The notes beneath the pieces are model-generated. The model was not told the DNA's origin and searched no databases. It saw only the letters and a program-made list of their open reading frames with translations. DNA of 64,000 nucleotides from Trachythela sp. YZ-2020 (taxonomy: Eukaryota > Cnidaria > Anthozoa > Malacalcyonacea > Clavulariidae), in assembly GCA_016169945.1 (NCBI GenBank), contig JADLSH010000279.1:682001-746000 (forward strand). The letters run 5' to 3'. Below, piece by piece: positions 48,501 through 60,500 of the stretch. Each line of letters starts with the position of its first letter. Position 1 is the first letter of the stretch. A program made the position numbers and the translations under genes.

Positions 48501-51500
48501 TTGACCGCTTCATCCGGGATGAAGATCTGGCTTTCAGAAATCACTTTCTGTGCAAAGTTTCGGCTTAATACAAAGTTAATCTTAATCCTAACCCTAATCC
48601 TAACCACTACCCTTAATCCCAACCCTTAATCCTAACCCTTAATCTTAATCCTAACCCTTAATCCTAACCCTTAATCCTAACTCTTGTGACGTAATTTCGA
48701 CTATTGTGAAGAGGGAAAAAATTGAAAGGAGCGACTCATGTTGAGATAAATAGATATAATAGTGTAAATTTCCGAAAGGTTCTCATAATGACTGTGCTTT
48801 ACTATATTTCAACAAAGTTCAGTGTTTATTACTATTATAGAACTTGTAAAGCCATGCCAATTTGCTATTTTATAAAGCTATGGTAATTTGGCAATGCCTG
48901 TAAAGTGTTCTGTATTATTATTTAGGTATATGGCTTTGGGCATTGCGTTACGATACGTACTGGACGCACTTCGAAAACCGTTCCAAAGCAAGATGTATCT
49001 ATTTGGAATTACAGCCCTAGACCGCTTTAGATTGAGGTAAATGTAATGTAATGTAATGCAATGCAATGTAATGTAATGTAATGTAATGTAATGTAATGTA
49101 ATGTAATGTAATGTAATGTAATGTAATGTAATGTAATGTAATGTAATGTAATGTAATGTAATGTAATGTAATGTAATGTAATGTAATGTAATGTAATGTA
49201 ATGTAATGCAATGTAATGTAATGTAATGTAATGTAATTCGACATCCACATTTCCCTGTAGGTTAAAAGATTACCAACATTACTGTCGACATTTGGCATCC
49301 ATACCTCACTTCAATGAGTTTCCTCCACATCTTATCGAGTTTATTGATTATGGCAAACAGTCATCGCAACCACCACTCAGCAGCAGGAGTTTGCAGGTAA
49401 GACGCCTGTGTTCATCTGCTATCAATGAACTCTACATAAACTGGAATGCTAGCTCCAATGATCAAGTCCTATGATTGGTTGAAGCCAATTTGAAGCTGAG
49501 CGCGGAAACCGCGCGAGGCGTTGAAAATGCACTTTCAAAAGGACTAGGGAGAGTTTCGATGAGTGGAAAATTTAGTCAGAAATTTGTTTTTGAGCAAAAA
49601 TGAGGACGAAAATTCTCGGATTATAATTTCGTCTCAGTCGCAAACGATAAGATTACTTCCAGTCTGACTCTACCAAGCATCACAGGTTTTCGCGGGCACT
49701 GTCCCAATAAGGGATGGGTCTTTCGGGATCTCTAGAGAGAACAGTTGAGATTCGATAGAGCTTTCGAGTATAAATATAGTTTATGTTCGATTTAGTTTGC
49801 CCTTTCCCAAATCGAGTATAGAGCTATCCAGTATCAGTAAAATTTGTTTAGTTTCAATTTAAATTCAGTTTGAAACTCGAATAACTTCTTCTATAAAGTA
49901 GCACTTCTCGTCTCTTGGCTCTTGCAAACATAAAATGCGAAGTAGTACAATAGTATCATTTTCGTGAATAGGATACGTCTGCAACAAACTATTTCGGCAA
50001 AGTTGCCTCTACTGTGTCGGATACTTTGCCATCAGAAGCAGGAACAACTGTAACGACCACAGCACCCTCAGCTGGAGCTGATGTCGCGAAACAATTTTCG
50101 CTTTCCACTGGCGGTAAGTGCTATGCATGTATACGGTTGATTTTTGCCTTGTATGGTAAATAATTTGCGTGCAGAATCGGAATACAAAAAATATGTTATC
50201 TATTTCTGTTTTGTAGTGTCTTCCAACGTTTCAACAACGAGAAAAGAGGTATTAAGAAATCTATTTGCACAATTTTTTAGGCGTATTCAAAAGAATAGTC
50301 TAATAAGGACATTTGTTTCTGCATTGTTTTTCCCATTTTTAGCCTTCTATAGCAAATGCCAGTAATATTGATACTCTTCTTGGAGCTACGGAGAAATCTG
50401 AGTTGGCTCAACCATCAGAGTCCGTTCAAGATAAAGTTCATTTCATTTTCAATAATATTTCAACAAATAATCTGACCCAGAAGGTAAAAGTTGGTATAAA
50501 CGTTCTGGGGATGGTGGCAGAGGCGGACATTCGAAATTGGAGAGGGGGTTGGAGGGCATTGGAGAGGGGGTTGGAGGGCGGGTGGGGGGGAGGATTTAGG
50601 TTGTCAACATATTTTGACCTTCTTCAGCCCTCTTGTGGCTGCTCTATAATTTAATGTCAGTTGCATGTTAGAAGAGTGCTCCAGCTTGACTCCACTATAA
50701 CAGCAGAAGTTTGCGTTTTTTCAACTTGCTCAATTTATATGACTGGATTTATTTCCCCTAGGTTGCCTTGCCATGTGAGACCTCGGCTTTGCCTGAACAG
50801 TTTATAACCAATAGATATCCAAGAAGGGCATGATATCCAAGAAGGGCATGTTTTCTCTGGGTACTCAGAATGCCTCCTGGAGTAACACTGGACCAATAAG
50901 AGATGGTGCTTACTGGATCCCTAGGGTGAACAGTTAAAGTGATAGAGCTATCTATTCTAACTAGAGACATGTTGGTTGGTGAAACGTTGCTATTTTACAT
51001 TTCAGGGTGAAGAGCTGAAAGAAGCTGTAAAGTCTGAATTTTTCCCATGGTTATCTCAATATTTAGTCATGAAAAGAGTCAGTATCGAGCCAAACTTTCA
51101 CGATCTTTATATTAAGTTCATGGAGACACTGAAGTGGAAAGAATTGTTCCAATTGGTGCTTCAAGAAACCTATCGAAATATAAAGGTATATATGGCAGAC
51201 CCCCCTGGACAAGGCTAGAACGGTGCACATCCCCTCCCCCTTGCACCCCCCAGTATACCCAACCCTCGTATAACTGGGTTAAACTCTATACGTCTTCAGA
51301 TTGGTGCTTCAAGAAACCTATCGAAATATAAAGGTATATATGGCAGACCCCCCTGGCCAAGGCTAGAGCGGTCCACATCCCCTGCACCCCCCCCCCCCTG
51401 CACCCCCCCAGTATACCCAACCCTCGTATAACTGGATTCAACTCTATACGTCTTCAGGTTTTGCTTCAGTCGGACAAAGTGCCTGCGAACTTCTCAGACA

Positions 51501-54500
51501 GATCTCTGTTGAAAAATCTTGGACATTGGCTTGGACTGATGACTTTGGCTCAGAATAAACCTGTATTGATGAGAGTAAGTTCCATAAACATAGAAGAATG
51601 TTTGGGTAGGGAATAGTGACATACCACTAAGAAACTGGGTTCCCTGGTTTCCCTACCACAGGTGATGTTGACAGCGTGGGTTAGGATAGATAGATAGTGG
51701 ATTCACGACCCTATCAGCGTTTACTATAGTTAACCATATCGTCATTAAATATAGACATAATAATTCTTTAATGTCTATTTTAGAATCTGGACGTAAAGTC
51801 ACTCATAATTGAAGCGTACTTTAAAGGACAGCAGGTGAGATTTGAGTCCCAGTTAACTGACCCGTAGGATCGAAGATCAAAGAGGTTGGCATTTGTTCTG
51901 CCACCGCAAGCAGGGCAGTGCCATTATTGTGCACATTACAATTAATGGAAGTATAGTAATCTTAACAAAACTCAACGCTAACCCAAAAACACTTCCACCA
52001 ATCTGGGAGTGTCGGTTGGTACTGCAACACGATGTGCAAAAAACTGAAAATTACTGAAGTCACGTAACCCGTGACTATATCATATACCTAAATATAGGCA
52101 CCTAAACAGTGTGAGAATTAATCGGAGGAGAGAGTGTCCACTGTTAAGTGAGGATTTTCTCGTTCTGTGTTGAATGTTCTTTGTACTATATATATTTAGT
52201 AATAGTTATTCACCAATAGAGAGTTTAAGCTTCGCGTTCATACGTCAAACGACAAACGGCAGGCGAAGAAAAATTTACGTTATAAAACTGTAATGCAAGA
52301 TGATCTTTTTGAGATAAGAAAGAAAATATGGAGCGAAGAAGTTAAGCGAAATTCTGCCAAGAAAATTCGACTCTGCCGTTGTGCCCAAACGCAACAAAAC
52401 TCTTTTAATCCATTAATATTCACCCTTCGGCGAATAATTGTTACATATTGTATGGTACATATCCCTGGGTTTCAACTGTATTTTTATTATATATTGTTTT
52501 TTCGTTCTATAGGAAATGTTATATGTTGTGCCGTTTGTTGCCAAAATAATGGAAGGATGTGCAAAAAGCAGAGTAGGTGTCATGACAGAGGTTCTACTAC
52601 CGCACCCTTTGATCTGACTGTACTTTGATCAAACAAACATCGAAGGTGTAAAGCAGCCCTAAAGTCAGGATTGCCTGAAAAGTTTTGATCAAGGTAGCAG
52701 CATTGATTTCTTTGTAAATTTTGTAGATATTCAAGCCTCCAAATCCGTGGGTCATGGCTGTCATGGGTGTTTTAGTCGAATTACATCAAGTACCAGACCT
52801 TAAGGTGAGTGTACACCCGACAGCCTGGCAAGCTAGTGCCATTCTTATAAAGATAAATTCATCACCATATTTATGTATCCATTTGTTCATATTTCAGCTA
52901 AATCTTAAATTTGAAGTTGAGGTCCTTTGCCATGCGTTGGGGATTGACATGAAGGTATTCACAGCGTTAATGTGTTATATATTAACCTTAGAGTCCCACA
53001 ACAGAGAAGTGTTAATAGTGGTACAGTAGGGATGGGCGATACCAGCTTTTCTCGATACACTACCAGTCCGATACTAAGCATTTTGGTCGATACCAAAACC
53101 GATACTTCGATCTATATTGTGATTTAATCACCAGAACAACATTTTAATTGCAACAATATTAATAATTGCATCAAGAACTAGTCATATTTATCCATAATTA
53201 TGTCTTCTGGCTTATATAAGTGTGAGAATGAAAGTGCAAGTTTATACAACTCTTTTACACTACATTCTCTCTACAAACTAACTACATAAAATTTTATGAC
53301 ATTTTCATAAATACTGACCAAAAACAACTGTCCAGTATTAATAATGTTAGTTTAAGTTTCCTTCTGTAGTAACAATTGACCAATGAGGGATGGTCTTTAC
53401 TGGACCTCCAGGGAGAACAATTTAGAACTGGTAGTGCTATCGAGTATAAATAACAAACCTTAATAAAATCTGTATTTCAAATTTGTTTCGCACAGGAAGA
53501 AATCACTCCGACAACATTGCTGAAAGATCCTGAGAAATTGAATCAAATAACACATCAGTTGTCATCGCCTGACAAAGATAGACCAATAGGTCCATCAGTT
53601 CTTTCCCAGGCCATTCCAACAACCCCTCCTCCTCCCCAGTACTCTTACCAAGAGATCAATGTCACATCATTGGCTGGATTGGCTGGTCTTATCAAGATAA
53701 ACCCACAGGTAATTGGCGAAATTCTCGCTTACTAACTGACGTAGAGAAGTTTAGGTTCAGAAATTGAGAGGTTATGTTAAGACTAGCGATAATCGACCAC
53801 AAAGGACTTCACGCCTTTCTTCAGCCAGCTGAGCTACTGTAGATAGGGGTGTTGGTGTCACAGTGGTTAGTACATGTTGTGGGGTTTGATTCATGCAATA
53901 TGCAGTTGTCTGATCATACCTCAATCGCCTGTTTGATTCAACCAAACACCCCAGGTTTTCTCCAGGTTTGTTCCTGTGGTAACACTGCAGCAGTAATGAT
54001 GACTTCTACTGGACCTCTAGTGAGAACAGTTTAGAATAGAACTGATAAAGTTATCCAGTATAAATAAAGTTAATTTCGGTTTCTCCTCTAGTAACACTGA
54101 ATCACTAAGGCATAGCCCTTACTAGGCCTCTATAAAAGAAGAACAGTTTAAAACTGATAGAGCCATTCGGTATAGATAAAGTTAGTTAAGTTATTTCAGT
54201 AACAAACTTTTCTGGGATGATTATATCATAGCGGGGACTGAAAGTTCAGGAGTTCAAAGCAGGAGTATTTACTACGGAAATATTTTATCAGTAGAATTAT
54301 TTCTAACTTCTACAATTGTACATTCTTTTTCTCTAATAGATAGCGTTGTTCCAACAACAACCTCAGCTTCGTCAATACGTACGACCAGCCATTGACCGTG
54401 CGGTACAAGAATTGATCCATCCTGTTGTTGAAAGATCTATCAAGATATGCCTAACTACAGCAGAAATGATCGTGAAAAAGGTTTGTCTTTAAAAATACCT

Positions 54501-57500
54501 GCGTACACCTAATAATTTAACACGTGTTTGTGCCCAATTTGCTACCCAATTCACTCCTCAATTCAAATACAGAATGTTTGGTTGAATATGCCTTTCTTGC
54601 ATTCTGTGCTCAGGGCTCAAAATAACGGCCGATAGGTCTCCGGTCAAAGTGACCGGTCAGCTTGATTTTAGCTCGGTCAAAATCTGTTTTTGACCGGTCA
54701 CTAATACGCGAAAACTAACAGTGAAACAAATCATAAGAATTTGTTCAGAGACATCGCTTTTATTGTTTCACAGTGACGTTCTAAACGCTGAAGACGTATC
54801 ACCGTGTATTTAGGTGAAAAGTCAACGTTATCAGTGTTACTGTAGTGCTTTCGGGGAAATCTTTATCATAAGGATTTAAAATTCTAGCGGAAGGCATGAA
54901 AATGTGGCCGGTCAAAATGACCGGCGAGGTTTAAAAGTGACCGGTCAACAGGCATTTTTGGCCGGTCATTGACCGTTGACCGGCCGTTATTTTGAGCCCT
55001 GGTACTGCTTAAGTTGTAAATGAATATATTTGCCATTAGTTAGAATAGTCGCGCGAATATCTCGTAATATCCGTGTCATCAGTTGATTTTTGACAGCCCG
55101 TTGACTCGATAGCCTGAATTGGTATCAATGTTCGCTAAATATGGTTCAATAGTTTTACCTAACAAAATCTTGTTCTATCTAGGATTTTGCTTTAGATCCA
55201 GACGAGTCGCGGATGAGAGCCGCAGCTTATAGCATGGTACGGTTTATGACAGCTGGTATGGCTCTGATCACATGTCGTGAACCACTAAACATCAGTATCA
55301 ATAATAACTTGAGGTCTACTTTAATGGCTGCATTAAGGGTAGGTATACTCTGTACAAACGTGGAGGTTCAGTGTAGGTAGTATTCCACATGAGGCTGCCG
55401 TGGTTTGTGTCCGAACTACCTGAAAAAGATTAAAAGACAAAACGAGCAGAAGCCCTTGATGGTGAATGAGGATTGATTTAGGTTGGGTAACTTCCCTGTG
55501 CTTGATAAACTCATGTAAGTTGAGATTGGTTGGTTTACTTCTCTGCTTCGAGGGGTTTTTCTCCGGGTACTCCGGTTTTCCTCCCTCACAAGAATCCCTA
55601 ACATGAATATTTCATGCATGAATATTTGCTGCTTTTATCTTTCATAACAAAATATTCAGTTAGTTATAAAAATAATAACTTTATTGTATTTTAATTATTT
55701 TCAGGGTGCGACAACTCAGCAAAAGGAAGCGATCGAGAGTGCATCTCAGATTGTAAGCGAAGAAAATACAGAACTTGCGTGTACGTTTATACAAAAGACT
55801 GCTGTGGAGAAAGCTTTGCCTGAAATGGACAAACGTCTCGCAGCAGTAAGTGAATAGACATATAAACCAACCTTACGAGATGTTGGCAAATGCTGGTATG
55901 TTTGTCGTGCAAAGTTTATGGTTTTGTAATATTTAACTTCTGAATAACTCCATAATTATTCGGAAACACAAAGCTTACTCCATATGTGTTCTGTTATTCA
56001 GGAATTTGAGCTACGGCGACATGCCCGCAGTGAAGGCAGACGATATTGTGATCCGGTAGTACTGACCTATCAGGCAGAGCGAATGCCTGAACAAATACGA
56101 TTAAAGGTAGGATAGAAAACTGAGCTAATAGTACACAGTACTGTAATTCCACTCACTATCAATGTGCCTGGTGCCGGAGGTGTGCCTTGACAGCGTTGTC
56201 ATGAAAAAGTCGTATTAATAATTAGCCTGATAACGTGTTTTACCGTTTCTTTGCTGCCACAGCCTTGACCCTTTGTCAGTTTTTCTGACCAGCCTTGATC
56301 ACCAACGGCACCTACCTCCAAACTCAAATACTCTACCGTTTAATAGTGTGTAAGTTCTCGCAGTTCGAGCGAACTGCAAGTTGCTTCCGCAATTACTGAA
56401 AAACCTGACAGTCCCCATGTCTAAATATTTCTACCAAATGTTTCTTACTTTCTCAGGTCGGTGGCGTAACGCCGAATCAAACAGCGGTATTTGAAGAATT
56501 CGCTAAAACCATTCCTGGTTTCATAACACCCACTCCTGGTGAAAGTCTATCTACTCCAGCTCCGGCTACGTTTGCCAACAACAGATCTGTCTTTGAACAA
56601 AATCTTCACCCTAGTGAGGTAAGAGTACACTATGCGAGCTCTGATTGGTCACGTACATTGTACGCGAACGCTGATTGGTCTGTATCTTTGATTGGTCTGT
56701 TAACGTGTCCATCAAAAAACGGAAACTTTTTCCCGCCAAAACGATTTGTAAACTTTATGCCTTGTTCATATATGAGCCCATGCAGTTGGCTGGGAAACTC
56801 GCTTTGTTGGGACGAATTCCCTTGTTGCCCTCAACTATACCTCACAGCGCTTTTGTTTTAACTTAACAGCCAACGATATTGCCAGAAGATGTAGCACAAA
56901 TTCTTGGTAAATGCACTGCAGACATCGAGCAACATCTACACGCTATGAATTTATCTCAGACCAGTCCTCATGGTTTGGCTATTGTTAGTTTACTAGATGT
57001 CTTAGTGACTGCAAGAGCATCCAGGGATAGTGTAGCTCTTGCTCGGGTGGTACATAAGGTAAGGAAGTGTCAGTCATGCCAGCTTTTAAATAAAAAAAAC
57101 TTGTTCGTGTGCACGGCTGACGAGGGCCTATGTGTTGGAATGGATTATCATATCACGAATTCTGTATTGTTTATTTAGGCTGTAAAAGGTTTACTGGAAG
57201 GTCTAAATCCTATCCCTAGTGACACTGAACTTGCGTTAAGATACAGAGATTGCCATTTGGTTGTATTGCGAAGTCTACAAGATGCTCGGGCTTGTGGTCC
57301 ACATTGGACTGGAAAACATGTTACCAAGTAAGATCATTCGCTTTCAAAACTTTTCATTTATTACACGAGTTTTAACTTTTGGGGTTGGGTGTATATCCGG
57401 AAAATTTTTTACCTGCAAAAATAGCCCACAAAATCAAGCATAGCATTCAATATTATTTTGAATACTACAGTAACGAAACTGTAATCTGGTGCATCGCTAC

Positions 57501-60500
57501 CGTGTTGTTGTTTTATACAGTAACAGTAGGCAAGACTTCAAGCCCTTATCTTTTACTCTAGATTTGTATGCGAATGTCCACCAGATGTGAAGTTTAATGT
57601 GGACGTCATTGACATTCTCATTAGAAGTCGCTTGATCAACATGAGAGAATTTGATATACATTTAGCACAGGTAAGTTTCCTATGTTTGCCTCGACAGAAT
57701 GATCCTATTTTTCAGCAGGGATTGATTCAGGAGAGTTGCAAAACGCTTTCAACATTCCGGTTTTCCCAACCTTCTCAAAAATAACTGGAAATTTTCCGAC
57801 ACGCAGGCTTTTGCCTGGGTAGGTTTGCCAGTTGCCCATTGCAGAACTGCTATAGTCTGACGTGTTCATATTAAGTTTTAAAGAAAACCCCCACCAGAGT
57901 CCATTGGCCAAGCTGCTGGTTTTTAGTGGGCGATCTTAGATACCAAGCTTATCAGAAAATTTAAAAAAAATAAAGATGCCTTTCCTTAGATGGTCAGAGA
58001 GGCTCCTAGAATGTGCACACCTCGTAAATGCATCCCTGTTCCTCGGTACGACTTTTAATGTTATATTTATTCATTTCACTAATCGTTAGTTTAAGTACAT
58101 ATTTACAGTAGACAACATACATCGTACATAACATTAACACGATAAACCTCACTGGTATATTGTATACTTCTAGTGTATTGAAAATGACTTGAATGTGTCG
58201 GCCATCCATTTTGCTGTACAGTTGACAAAACTTTATCTCATTGACGAACACAGTAATCATGTTTCCCAGGTATGTATTCAACTCTACAGCCACCCATTAC
58301 TCGTGCAGGCGGTGAATAGTTTTGGTGGTGTTTGATTTGTAATTTTGTATGATATATGCTTTATGTAGGGTGATTTATACCAGACTTTGGAGGCTTTATC
58401 TAGAATTGCAAGTTCAAGAAGTGGCATTGGAGATGGGTAAGTTATTTTCACGTCAATGTAGTCTTGTTGTACACACGTAAAAACGCACAAGTTGTAACAA
58501 ACCTGCAGCAGACTTGTACCAATGCTGTTTCAACAACTTGTTATCAGGATGTGTTCGCACTGCTAGCTTGTTCCCAGCTTGTTGACAAGTTGTCAACGGC
58601 TTGTTGACAACTTGGCACAAAGTTGTTGACTCAACAGACTTGTTACAAGTTGTTCCAACAACTTGTTATCGTCCTGCAATTCAACAACTTGTTAACAAGT
58701 TGTGAGTAACAATCTTGTAGCAACTTGATGAAATGACAATATTGTTACAACTTGTTCGCAAGTCTGTTGCGAACACATCTTGTTGAGAGGATGTGAGATT
58801 TTTACGTATGTATGACGTCTATATTAATCAATCGTGCTGTTGATGTTTTACGATGCAATTCGTAGGGTTTTGTCCCCTATTTGGAGATTTGTCCTATTAC
58901 TAGGAGATTTGTCCTATTACTAGGAGATTTGTCCTATTACTAGGAGATTTGTCCCCAACAGTTACAACTCCAGATAGCTACATAATACCTTCATTTCAAA
59001 TACTTTCATTCATATTTAGGCTGCCATCAATCCTTGAAGTTATACGTAGTGGTGGCATGAGCAGTGGTATTGAATTCCCTCCAAGATTAAATGATTTGGA
59101 TAAAGGATCAAGCGGTCAAGCTGGATTATCGTTAGGATTAAGTGGATTAAGAGTATTCGAAGATCCCCCAGGCCTTCATGACAAGGTGCGTGTCAGTCAA
59201 TAGGAGTTCAAGCTCTCGTTAGAACTCGTCCTATGAGTGGATGAAAAGTTTGATTTAAAATTTAAACTCGTATTTGCACTCGCACTGTATCTAAATCTCG
59301 CTATCAAAATATCAAGTACATATCGGATCCAAAGGTTTAAGCTTCAGGAAAAGAGGGCTTCCAGTTTGACTCTACCAAACAACGAAGGTCTTTTCCGATA
59401 CTCTGGTTTCCTCCTGTAGTAACACAGGAACAATCAGGAATGACCCTCTATATGGGAAGAGGTCTAACTTGGGGGGAGGGGGGTGCCCATTCCCGGCACC
59501 CGAATGAATCCTATGGTCATTAACTTTCTAGTTAGCTAGGATATATTCTGTATTGCAAGATGTTTTTCTGAATCTCACTCGATTGAAATTGATGTAGAAT
59601 ATAATATTTCACTCGAAATATCCATCTACCTAAACCTTCTACATTATATTCTGTATTGGACTACAGTAAAATGTTCTACGTGAATGTTTAGCCACTACTT
59701 TATAGTCTATTTGTGGATTTCAGTGAGCGTTATAGGGCAACAGAGGTGATGAACATCAGGACGGTTAACACTATAGGAGCAATTTAATTTCACTCATCTA
59801 ATATATAAATATTAGACTACCACATATTATTCTCTCACTCCAATTACATCAGGTTGTCCACCATCTGCTGCACGATAGAGCTTAATGAAACCTTCCAGTA
59901 ATTCGATCATCATGTACAACAATGTATAACATTTTAAAATATCCTCAATTTTATATTTATTTCAGGTCGAGTATCTCCTACGTGAATGGGTTCGATTGTA
60001 TCATCAACCTGCTGCCGGAAAGGAGAGCGAAAAAGCATTTTCAACATTTGTCGCAATGGTAGGATATATTCAGAAAAATATACGGCTGGAGTACATGTAT
60101 TTGTAGACTTTTTAGTGAATGTGCGTGCGGTGATAAAATGGCTAAGGATTCGCATTTAATTTCTTTGACTGGGGTTCGATTTTTGCGATATATGCAGTTG
60201 ACTGTGACACATGTGAGAAGAATGCTTCCAGTTTGACTCGAGGGGTTTGACTCTACCAAGCACCGCAGTTTTTCTCCGAATACTCCGGTCCCCCTGTACT
60301 CACAATGGACCTCTATAAGGCGAACAGCTTAGACAGAACTGATTAATCTGTCCAAGATGGGTAAAATAGAACAAATTGAGGGTTGCTTCGCGTGTGCCTA
60401 AAAGATATAAACAAAATCTCGACGTTTCGAGAAAGCCCTACTAATTTCTCCTGACGAAGGGCTTTAGCTCGAAACGTCGAGATTTTGTTTATATCTTTTA

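Noticed and set aside
49017..49298. Reverse-strand frames reading LHYITLHYI repeats
   Set aside because: They are a translation of the intronic (TGTAA)n array, which stays open because the pentamer has no stop in those frames.
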